The notes below the pieces were generated by a model, which was not told the origin of the DNA, did no database searches, and worked only from the letters and a program-made list of their open reading frames with translations. This document shows, piece after piece, positions 39,128-48,833 of a DNA stretch of 64,000 bases. Source of the DNA: Ophiodon elongatus (lineage: Eukaryota; Chordata; Actinopteri; Perciformes; Hexagrammidae); NCBI GenBank assembly GCA_016806645.1, contig JACSYO010002116.1, forward strand, positions 3,971,501-4,035,500. Reading direction: 5' to 3'. The position numbers and the translations under genes were made by a program. Every line of letters begins with the position of its first letter. Position 1 is the stretch's first letter.

Positions 39128-40117
39128 GGGTGCTTTCACACCGTGAGTTTGGTTCATTAGGTCCAGACCAAGGAAAAAAAAAGATACATTGTTGCATTTC
39201 AGTTCGGGCCCGGTTCCCGTTTACACTGACTTTTTACAAACGAATCAGAGGCGTAAACATGAAGTAATACAAACTGACAGGTAACTCGTTGATTGGACAG
39301 TTTTGGCTATTGTCATCCTTCATCATCACGACCCACATGGGGTAATCAAATTCCGGTGACTGACTTTAATGCTTCTGATGTGTATATTAATGTTATTTGG
39401 TGTCACAAAGTTCTCAAAGATATAAGTGATTTCGAGCATTACAGTATTAGTATTATTAGACTGCAAATCAACCGTGTTTTATGATGGATAATGACTGACA
39501 GGTAGGGCTAGGACTGTACAAAAGCTCCATTTGCGAGTTCCAAAATGACTGGTGCGAACGTCTGGGAACCCAAGGACACGCGCATGAGGCGTCTCTACAA
39601 TAATTACTCAGTGCTTATTACTGTGGTTTCACTGTCACGCACTTTTTTATGGTCTTAATGAACGGACAAAGCACACTAACTCAGATTCAAGCTCAGCAGT
39701 TACAACATCTTTTGACCTATTAATCAGGGAAAATACCCATGCTGACTTGCATAAGTGTTGATTTGCATAAATAAGTTATATACATGGTCTTATACAGATC
39801 AATAGATTAATTCCTGAACAGCTGTCACAATCAGACGTTGAATTTATTATTAGTTTAGTATTAATCATGCTAAAATAATGTTAGCTATCATAAAATCATA
39901 TGGGTGGTTGGTTGGCTTAAATACCACAAACCAATCGCACCAGAGCCCGCTTGGAAGCGGACCAAGATCCATCTTTTCAGGCGGTCATGGTTTGTTTTTT
40001 TTGTTCCGCACCAGGGTTCAATTGACAGCTTACACACCAACCCAAACAAACTGTACCTACCAACCAAACAGACAGTTTGTTTTAACTGAACCAAACAGGT
40101 TAGGTGTGAAAGCACCC
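39128..40117. mobile_element. Nonautonomous DNA transposon, PIF/Harbinger-like
   Basis: Both ends carry the 15-bp inverted repeat gggtgctttcacacc (39128-39142) and ggtgtgaaagcaccc (40103-40117). Each is flanked by TAA (39125-39127 and 40118-40120), a 3-bp target duplication. Ends starting with GGG and TAA-type duplications suggest PIF/Harbinger. The flanking words acattta and taaatgt also pair, so the inverted repeat may be longer and the duplication assignment is not certain. The roughly 960-bp interior has no transposase-sized frame. It lies in the intron between the VEDEC exon and the 29-nt microexon. Confidence 0.65.
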
Positions 40118-40584
40118 TAAATGTCTGCTACAGTCATCTGTTAGCATTCAATAGGAGGGAAGATGCACAAACACACAGACCTCTCACACAATGCAAACCA
40201 TCTCAAGTTGAAATAAATCATAAAAAGGCATGATAAATGACAGAAAGAAACTATGTTAAAAGGGATTTGCCAGGACCAAAAGAAAATGCATATCATCATG
40301 TGAATAACTGAGTAAAAGCACAAAGAAAGGGGAGGAGGGGGGGGGTTTATGTAAACCTCATGCAAGGTGGAGATGGTCCTGATCATGGATCAGGCAGGAG
40401 CAGCAGCAGACATTTTGCTATCAAGATGAAGGCAAAACTTAAACTGAGGCATGGTTTACTTAACATCTGAAGAACGTAATAAATAAAACAAACTCCCCTC
40501 GTCATAACAATATCCAGAGGACATAGTTATGATCAGAACCCCAGGATAGGTTGCTAAGTCATGCAGAATCGTTAATTTGCATAC

Positions 40585-40613
40585 CTTGGCCCATTCTATT
40601 CATCCTTGTTGCA
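40585..40613 (-). CDS. kcnma1: kcnma1 29-nt microexon (frame switch)
   Basis: The 29 bases lie between the acceptor tttctgaag and the donor GTATGC. With two bases from the previous exon and one passed on, they read N-A-T-R-M-N-R-M-G-Q, then the E of the next exon. This is the segment that precedes KKWFTDEP in vertebrate BK channels. Its length is not a multiple of three, so inclusion selects the VEDEC frame of the terminal exon, while skipping gives EMVYR. It is too short to appear as an open frame and was found by matching the expected peptide and splice phases. The donor is weaker than those of its neighbours, which fits regulated use. Confidence 0.92.
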
Positions 40614-41741
40614 CTTCAGAAAGAGAGGTAAGTAATCTACTGTCAGTGAGTAGTATTTACAGTCAATACACATCTGACAAATGACTACCAGTCCAACTAA
40701 GGCTTACATATTGTTACCACTACAGTATTTAGGCTATATCATACATCTTAAATATAAGATGTATTGAAGGCTTATCATCTACCATTTAAAAATTCTTGAG
40801 TACGATCATAACAAATCTGCATGCTTTTAGAATATGTCACAATTTCAAAATTCATATTATCATATATGTTTATTTATTTTTTGTATTTATTTTTTGTTTT
40901 TTTTGGTGGGGGGTATGGAATATATAACATGTGGGTCAAATGTCGCCAAATCTGAAATAATCTTATAATTGTATAATAAACAGAACAGGAAAGAGTGCTA
41001 CCAATATGGACATGCAATAAAGCATTATAGATGCACCAACAAAATATCAACACTGCTAATAAGGGATGATGTTATGAGTAACAGCTTATCAGTAATATTA
41101 GTCAAATGTGCTTTATAATCCATATCAGCTGCAGTTGATGAATAACAAATCATCCATGATCGATGCATAATGATCATGTCAGTTAAATGTGCACAAATGT
41201 CCAACAGACAACAGTTAAACACTACACAAATATTAAGAGTTAAACACAAAACTACCAAATATTAAGACAGTATAGCAGGTAGACCAAAAAACATACTGAA
41301 TGTGTGTTGTGTTGTATTATGTGAATTTAATTGGCTGTGGTTGAGGCCTTTACTGTAAGCTTGTTTCCAACCACAATGGCTGTTTCCTGTTTACAATGCC
41401 ACTGACTAAATTAGTAAAAAAAAGACTCTACAGTCTTTGACTACAATAAATGAGCTTTCCACAAAGTAAGTTTAACCATTTTGCTCATGTCACGTTATGA
41501 TTGCTGTGATGTGAGAGTGAATACCACATGCAGATGATTATGAAGGAAACGCACAAACACTGAGCATGGACACAGAGCACAAATCACACAAACAAACCAC
41601 AAACACACAATACACAGTAATTATCAATGAATGTGTCACCACAGTCTACATAATAACACAGCGACAGCTAAAAAATACCGGTCAGGTTTAAAACACTAAC
41701 ATGCGGACTAAAACTCTAAAAGGACAGGTGAATGTACTTAC

Positions 41742-41966
41742 TTCTGTTTATCACGGGACTCCCGGGTCTTACTGCTGCGGTTTTGCCGGTTGGAGGGCGG
41801 GATGGAGTGGACGGAGGAGCTCTTTTTGCTGGAGGAATGGGAGGAATGGGAAGAGTGGGACAAGCTTGTCCGGGACTGGCCTGCATTGTGGTCAAACTGC
41901 ATGAGGCAGAAGATCAGGTCTGTGGGCACGAGCTCAAACTCATAGGGTGGGTTCGTGATCACATAC
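41742..41966 (-). CDS. kcnma1: kcnma1 exon: end of RCK2 and Ser-rich tail
   Basis: The acceptor tttctgggcag is followed by one base, then YVITNPPYEFELVPTDL, IFCLMQFDHNAGQSRTS and the serine/histidine-rich SHSSHSSHSSSKKSSS, ending ...SRESRDKQ plus two bases of the next codon (225 nt). It closes the RCK2 domain of the BK gating ring and starts the flexible, phosphorylatable tail. The donor AA|GTAAGTAC is strong. If it is not used, the frame reads K and meets TAA at 41738-41740 at once. This differs from the mammalian read-through form that ends QEERL. Confidence 0.95.
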
Positions 41967-42186
41967 CTGCCCAGAAAACAAATGGCAGGCAAGATTAAAC
42001 GTTGATGATCCTCGTAGGGAAGCAGCAAATACTGTAGTGAAGGATATGTCAAAGAAAAAAAAGGCATATATTGAGCATACTTCATCACTAGAAAATTTAA
42101 AAGAGCAACAAAGATGAATGTATGAGAATAAATGGATTGAAACTTTAAGAAGATAAGGACTTGGATTTAAGGAATGTACAGAGACT

Positions 42187-42254
42187 AATTCAAATTGGTT
42201 ATATAAATATAAGCATGCATATGCATGCTTATATTTATATAACCAATTTTAATT
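42187..42254. repeat. 68-bp spacerless palindrome
   Basis: 42192-42249 is a perfect 58-bp palindrome centred between 42220 and 42221 (core aagcatgcatatgcatgctt). Pairing continues to 42187 and 42254 with a single mismatch. It lies in the kcnma1 intron just before the exon at 41742. It could fold into a cruciform or a loopless hairpin. No transposon family was recognised. Confidence 0.95.
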
Positions 42255-42798
42255 CGCTCATGCATATGAATGTAGCCGATACAAAAAATATACTGCAATG
42301 TTCATTATATTCCATTTACAGATTAGAGGATTTTGGCTTTGAGAAACCATATTTTAATAGCATTGCATAGGCGTATGCATTATAATGAAAATGTATGTAA
42401 TTAACAAGAGGTAGTGTCATATTACATGACAAATGTGTTAACAAGACATACTTAATTATGTTTAATATTCAAGAACCTTACTGTACAGCTTTGAGCCATA
42501 ACAACTTGACTTGCACTAATGTACATTTTACTATCATTGAACAGTATGTATTCAGTGTATGTTAGAGTTTAAATTATAGCCCTATCTTTAGTATTTATTT
42601 GATTATATCTTCTATTTTATTTAGTCCATTTCAATTATTGTATGTTATTCGGCCTTTTAATTGTATTCATTATTTTTAGTGATTTATGTGAAGAATTGGC
42701 TGTAACACTGTCAATGTACCCTTTTTTTAAATAAAGCACTCTCTGTATAACTCTAATTGTCATTTTATTACATAAAAATATTAAAGCAGAAATTGTAC

Positions 42799-42917
42799 CG
42801 TTTAGTACACGGGCTCGGTGCGTTTAGGTGAGCGTCTCTTAATCTGTAGATTCCGAAACACAACATGTTGTATGTCTTCAGTGCTTTACAGAATAAATCC
42901 CCGTAGCATCCGCCATC
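42799..42917 (-). CDS. kcnma1: kcnma1 exon: RCK2 segment
   Basis: It encodes DGGCYGDLFCKALKTYNML, then CFGIYRLRDAHLNAPSPCTK plus two bases of an Arg codon (119 nt). The acceptor is ttcatcag and the donor CG|GTACAAT. It matches the vertebrate BK sequence, apart from small changes near the end (LNAPSPC where mammals have LSTPSQC). It forms part of the RCK2 fold in the cytoplasmic gating ring. The donor is poor compared with other kcnma1 exons here, but it is the only one that joins in phase to the next exon (CG plus G gives Arg). Confidence 0.93.
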
Positions 42918-43378
42918 CTGATGAACAACAGAACAAAGACACCATCAGTTAGTGAGTTAGGTGGATCAGTGGCACCAAACGTTGTTCTCTGTAAAGTTGC
43001 GGTGAAAATTCTGTGTTCTGCATTGTTGAGGATATTTTGCCTGTGAGGGAATACCAGCTATTGGCAATGCAGACTGTGACAATCCACAATGTTTTAAAAT
43101 GATGCCATACTTCTTCCAAGAAAAAAAACAAAATTACTTCGGTATTGGAAGTTCGCAATAACAATGACAAACACTTGAAAAAACAAGATTGGAACCAATT
43201 AAACTTGGATGTGTTCATTGTTCTTTCTAAAGTCCTCTTCCCTCTCCACCCACAAAGACCTGCTTTGCGTGATCACTGTTCTTCACATCGGATTAAGGGC
43301 CGCGAGGAGCGGAGGCGACCAGATGTGTGCTGCTGGGTAGTGCCAAAACGTGTCATCTTCGCTTAAACATCCACTTAC

Positions 43379-43573
43379 CCCCAAGTCGGCAAATGGCCCG
43401 TCGTAGAGGGCTAGCTGGGCGACGCGACACCTGTCTCTATTTGCCAATGTCTGAGGTGTGCTGTAGCCGCCTCTGAGGGCGTTCTCCTCAGCCAACAGGG
43501 CCTCCAGCTCTGGTGTGGCTCCCCCTGTAACCAGTGTCCGAATCAGCGTGAGGATGTTATCATTGAAGTATGT
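43379..43573 (-). CDS. kcnma1: kcnma1 exon: RCK2 after the calcium bowl
   Basis: A 195-nt, phase 0-0 exon: TYFNDNILTLIRTLVTGG, ATPELEALLAEENALRGGY, then STPQTLANRDRCRVAQLAL and YDGPFADLG, with acceptor tctccccag and donor GTAAGTGG. The sequence is near-identical to vertebrate BK channels and directly follows the calcium-bowl exon. It belongs to the C-terminal lobe of RCK2, which passes calcium binding on to the gating ring. Confidence 0.97.
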
Positions 43574-45521
43574 CTGGGGAGAAGATACAGGGGATATCTG
43601 TAAGCAGATGCCATTGGAGTCACAAGTAGCCTATTATGTCAACCCTCTCTTCAAATAGAACTGACTGGAAGCTGAGGGGAAACGCCATAGAAGACTACAG
43701 AGGACTCTCTATCTAGTTCACCAAAAAAAACAGATGTGAATGGAATTTTGTTGGTGGTATTTTCAACATTGATTAATTATGTTAAAATGTTTTTTTACCA
43801 GATCAGCATAATTGTCACTTTGGATAATACAAATACATAGTTGTGTTAAGTTTTTGTTGGGCCTGCTTTCTACAGAAGCAATAGCTACCATGAAAAAACC
43901 CAGGCACTGTTAAAAAAGAAGAAAAAAACCCCAGAAATGTTGCTGTTGAATTTCAGAAATGTCCATTCCCCTCCGTTGTTTTGGGTGTTTTGAGCAACGA
44001 TCTCGAGACAGTTTTATTTGATCTATCTGCATGACTTAATATCACTAGAGATAAGGGATGTATACATTTTAATATAAATTGGTTAAACAACTCTTTAGCT
44101 AAGGTTTATTATACACATTAAGGTTTATTATACATAAATGTTTCATATTTGAGAGAGACATGGAAACATAGACATTTTGATAATCATAGCACATGTTGGA
44201 TCATCATTAAATAAAACAGGTCCATTAACATAGCACTATTCTTTCCTCTAGACACACTGGTCCACACACTGCAGGAAGTCTGCTTCTGAAACAACGATTT
44301 GACTGCGCTCTGCGGGTGTCAGGTTCTCTTGTCCTTCAAGCCAGTCAGGACCTGCTTCTGCCGCGTGTGAAGACAGCCGATGTCACTCGGCAGCCGGGCC
44401 AGAGTGGCAGCTCCTCTCCCTGGGCCCCTGACAAGCCTGCAGAGCCTCATGATGGATGAGCACTGTCCATTAGCTGGCTTCACCTCTGACCATTGGCAGA
44501 CTACAGCTGACGCCTGCTCTACTCCCCGCTCGGCTCGGCTCGGCTCTGCATGCCTCTCTAACCCCTAACTCACTGAGAGGGCTGCTGGAATTAAGCCATC
44601 ACAGCACCACAGGGAAACCACAGTTGGCCATGAGAGGTAGAGGGAGGGGAGGGGTTTATGAGATTTTTCTAACCTTCTTCTTTACCTTGTCTCCTATGAG
44701 TGCAGCAAAGACATTGTCAAACGATGAGAGAGTGTTTTTGGCCTGTTACAGCCTGTGTCATCGACACTACACTAACCTTCAACACGAACTTTGTTAAAAG
44801 ATCTCATAAAGCTCTTAAAAGTTGAATTCATAACACTTAAGATGAGGAGTGATGCCAACACTTTATATTTTGCTGTCAGTGGAGCTGGCAGGCATGTGTG
44901 ATGAATATACTGTACCATTTCATTTACCAACTTCTGCCTTCTTGAAATGCCAAAATCTTGCATCGAATGAAACTCATTGCTAAATTCACCCTCTTTTTCT
45001 CTACTGGGGATTTAATCTCACAATCTGAGGTCAGCTACTCTTTAACGGTAACTGCTGCTAAATCAAAAAGAAAAAGTTTTCTTTTGTTACTATGAACTTT
45101 GGATTATTTGAAAAAAGGTTTCAAATTGAAATTGAATTAAACAACAGCGTAGACACATTACAACCATCAAATAAGCAAAAAGAAACTGCCAGATTTAGGG
45201 GCACTACCCTCTAAAGTTTTCTCAGGTCCATCTTTTGAGTCTGACTCACTTCGAAGTTGCTCACCTCTTTCTCTCATCTCGAAGTTTCTACCATTGCAAC
45301 AACATGCAATTGTTTACCAGTGGGCGCAGCATCTCCACGTACTTTGTGTAAAACTTCTCTCTACTTTCTCTTTTTTTTGAAATTCTGAATAAAACTTCAG
45401 TTATAGCATCCAAACACAGGACATAAAAATTATAAAAATGTGTTTCAAAATGTATGATTTTGAAAAGTGATTTTGAAAAACACACCAACACAGAGAGTGT
45501 AAAGTGTGTTTGAGAACTCAC
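43574..45521 (-). other. kcnma1: kcnma1 intron, no further exon seen
   Basis: Holds a GC-richer block (44270-44600) with a short CGGCT repeat at 44523-44545 and a near-perfect 21-bp direct duplication (aaggtttattataca...) at about 44100-44135. A repeat-like word set (cactagagataaggg) lies near 44040. No coding segment was recognised. Confidence 0.7.
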
Positions 45522-45652
45522 AGCACTCATCAGGGAGTCGAGAACACTGACAGCAAAGGCAGTGCCGCAGGCGAAGGGCTGAGTGAGGTACAGCTCTGTG
45601 TCTGGGTCGTCATCATCATCTTGGTCCAGGAACTGAACGTTTGAGTCGTTCA
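45522..45652 (-). CDS. kcnma1: kcnma1 exon: calcium bowl
   Basis: A 131-nt exon with acceptor cccctctctcag and donor GTGAGTTC. It encodes NDSNVQFLDQDDDDDPDT, then ELYLTQPFACGTAFAVSVL and DSLMSA. QFLDQDDDDDPD is the calcium bowl, the high-affinity calcium site of RCK2 in BK channels. The acidic run is complete and unchanged, so calcium sensing at this site should be intact. The first two bases complete a Val codon with the preceding exon, whether that is the constitutive exon at 48720 or the cassette at 47327. Confidence 0.98.
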
Positions 45653-47326
45653 CTGAGAGAGGGGAAGGAGGGAGTTAGAGACGGGCACTGTGAAGAGGCA
45701 TAAGCCAAACACACACAGTCATCAACACACCAGAGAGCTGAGAAATAAATAACTTTTAGTTTATTTAAAACATTTGGATACATTACCGTAATGTAACAGA
45801 AATGTCTGAGGTTTATGGATATCCAGGTTTGCAATATAATGTAACATTTGATGCACATTATATTTTGCTTTTACATTTCTGCACATACTTTTAACAACAA
45901 TAATTCAACTTTATTTCTTTTCCAGAGGTAAAAAAAGAGTTTTTAAAAAGAGGAATTATTCAGCATTTTGAATATTAAATCCGCTGTATATCACATGCAG
46001 GGTGCATTTAATACATTAAGACAAACTATGACTCAAGGAGAAAATATATTATATTATGCATACACAGTGATAACCATTGTAGAAGTCCCCAATTCTGAAT
46101 AAAGCATACATATATCCTGCATAAGGCAAATAGACCTCAGTAGCCACTGTATATTGATATATTGTAACACAAACACGCATACACATTCTCAGTCAAGCTA
46201 CAGTGACCAGTCTGTGGACTGTGTAGCCTGCTTTAAGAATAAATTGGTTATTTTAGACATGTCTTGATGTATTTAGTAAATATAGTAAAAAATTGAGACT
46301 TCAACAATGGCTAATATTTCACATGAGAAAATCATGCACTTATAAATTCATGCTGTTTTTCAGAGTTTTCCTTGATGAATGTGTTTGTCACATTATCACC
46401 TTCAGAGAAATACATTGCATATATTTACCTTTGCCCTGAAAGTCAAATTAAAGCCCAAAGATAACACACTTTTTTATATCATGCTTAATAATACAAACTA
46501 AGTCTGCAAAATGAACTACATGGCACAGTGTAAATGAAAATCACCCAAAACTGAAATAAGACATCTTTTTTTGTTTCTGAAGTATGGAATAATTGGTACA
46601 GTAAAAACCTCAAAGTACTCCCTATAGTGTGTGCCTTTTTACTCAGATTGTGTTTTTAGCAGCAGTGGGCAGCTGATCTATTAACCAGCGTTACATGGAA
46701 AACAAGCATCACACAAGTTTTAGCTTGACTCTTCCGATATCTGAGCTTCAGAGATATGGTCTGGGGGAAAAACAAAGAAACTGGAAAATAAATTTAAAAA
46801 ATACAGCTTAAAAGATGGTTTGATCTCAAGTTTTGTGTTTTCCAAATCAGATTTCTTCCCAGGCTTCCTGTGCGCTGTGGAACAGAAATGTCAGTCAAGG
46901 AGAAAAGGGGCTGATGCAAACAGGCCAGGGCCAAAGGAGTGAATCGGGAGGGGGTGTGGGGTGGGGAGGGGGGGGGGTTGCATGTGTGTGTGTTTGGAGG
47001 AGGAAGGGGGGTGAGGGGCAAGGCAGTGTTGCTATGAAAACAGCCACAAGGACAGACTGGGCATGATCAAAAGCCTAGTGATGCTCTGCAAATACAACTG
47101 GAGGGAGAAAAAAAATCCCCCCAAAACAAAAAACAAAAAACATTAAAAAAGGGCCAAAACAAGACAGTCAATTTCAACCAGAACTAAGAATAAAAATGTG
47201 TTCAAAGTGAAGCCATGGGAGCAGCAAGGGCCTTGACTGTAGCCAGATAAATCAAGACAAGCTGATGAGGAGTAGAGTGGCGGCGCGAGAGAACGAACAG
47301 CAGCAGAGGACAAAGGCTCGGCTTAC
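45653..47326 (-). other. kcnma1: kcnma1 intron, no further exon seen
   Basis: AT-rich sequence with a G-rich stretch at 46946-47020 (+ strand; runs of G up to nine). Nothing coding was recognised. Confidence 0.7.
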
Positions 47327-47410
47327 CCAGCTCTGTTATCATTTGTATGTTGGTTCCACTTTTTTTTTCCTGATTGAGTGAAACCAATGGCAGTAGTTTG
47401 CCAGGTTTAG
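47327..47410 (-). CDS. kcnma1: kcnma1 alternative 28-residue cassette exon
   Basis: An 84-nt exon with acceptor catcaccattag and donor GTAAGC, starting and ending in phase 1. It encodes AKPGKLLPLVSLNQEKK, then SGTNIQMITEL. I recognise it as the fish form of the vertebrate BK cassette inserted just before the calcium bowl (AKPGKLPLVSVNQEK... in other vertebrates). Because both borders are in the same phase, it can be included or skipped without shifting the frame. It ends in ITEL, as does the constitutive exon before it. The acceptor has purines in its polypyrimidine tract, as expected for an optional exon. Confidence 0.93.
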
Positions 47411-48719
47411 CTAATGGTGATGAGGCAGTGCAGGGGAGGGGAGAAATGGTGTTTTTATTGAAACAGTTTCAAAGACCGCAATAAAGGCATTTCGCCGTCT
47501 CAGACTACTCGTGTTGTCCCCGGGATTTACTCCGAGACATTCATGGTTGTCCGGTATCTAAAAGTAGAGTACCTTGGATTAAAGTGCACATTAGAGTGCA
47601 GAGTAGATACAAAGCCAGAGCTGTCACGCTGCTGTACCACTACAACAACAATAAATAATTTCACGGTAAGACAGTGAAAGGGATAAACATGGTCTTATCC
47701 ATAAACACACCTACTTTACCGGCTACGCAAAGAAAATGGATCATGCAACTCAAAAGAGCTGTGTTTTAATGTTCCAACCAGACTTTAATCTGCTCCTGGC
47801 ACTGTAAACTGAACATATGACAATGTAATTACAGTATTTAGTTCCAGGGAGACATGCAGCCACTCTCTCCTTTGCACACAACACTGGAGCTTCTAGAGTG
47901 TGAGTCCAGGACGGCAACCAATGACTCCAACATGGGTTGCATCTAGTTTTGATGATTACGTATGCAGTCAACAGTCTAATGGGTGAGCCTCTCGCACAGG
48001 TAATGGTTGGCGCGGTTACAAGTAACATTAGGTAGCTCTTTTCTCTTTCTGGCCTTTTCTTAGCTGGCCTCATGCTCCATTGCTCCCTAATTGGGTCAGG
48101 GGAGACAGAGTAGCCAGTCTCTGGTGCTTTAGAAGGCCCCTCAGAGATCTGAAAGTTTCATGAGTCCCCAACACCAGTGGGAATACAGCCACTGCCATTG
48201 TTATTAATAAATGGACCCATTTTGCAACCAAGGCATTTTTTCCCCTCTACCTTTTCACTTTCTTCCCCTTTCTACCTCTCCCACCCTCTCCATCAGGCTA
48301 CGTTTCGCTTGTGCATTAGTGGTCAAATGCAGGACATGTGGCTATAGTCTTCAAAATGCCTGTCTGACATCCTTAAGTTACAGTTGTCCACACTGTCCTC
48401 TGAGCAACGGTATTTTCCAGTCCTTGCAGCTAACATTATCACCACTTGACAAAAGTGAGCCAGATCCAATAATTCACATAAAAATATGAACTTGAGTTGG
48501 GCATTGCTACTAGCACTATGAAAGGGGAAAAACAATTCCACACCACACATTCCTTGAGTCCATTTGACCTTGAATGGGTTGGAACTTTTGGAAGCAGATT
48601 TTCATGTCTTGGATTATCAGCTCTATGTGTCTATGTCTGCCAATGAGTAATGAGTTGATCTGAGGTTATTGAGTATGGCATGCCATATTTGCATTTGAGG
48701 TGGGTGTAAACAGCATTAC
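47411..48719 (-). other. kcnma1: kcnma1 intron before the 28-residue cassette
   Basis: A 1.3-kb intron between the constitutive exon and the cassette. No additional exon, long repeat or mobile element was recognised. Confidence 0.7.
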
Positions 48720-48833
48720 CTAGTTCTGTGATGATGGGGATGTTGGATCCGGTGGTGACAGAAGCCTGACGCACAAAGCCATGTACTGGACTGCTGTCTG
48801 GAGATGACCTGTCCATTCCAGGGGGCGTGAAAC
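48720..48833 (-). CDS. kcnma1: kcnma1 exon: linker before the calcium bowl
   Basis: A 114-nt exon with acceptor tttttggtgttcag and donor GTAATG, in phase 1-1. It encodes FTPPGMDRSSPDSSPVHGF, then VRQASVTTGSNIPIITEL. It matches the flexible RCK2 segment of vertebrate BK channels, and Ser-Pro sites (RSSPDSSP) are potential phosphorylation targets. It joins in frame either to the calcium-bowl exon (ITEL-VND) or to the 28-residue cassette (ITEL-AKP). Confidence 0.96.
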   Translation of the reverse strand, partial: VSRPLEWTGHLQTAVQYMALCVRLLSPPDPTSPSSQN

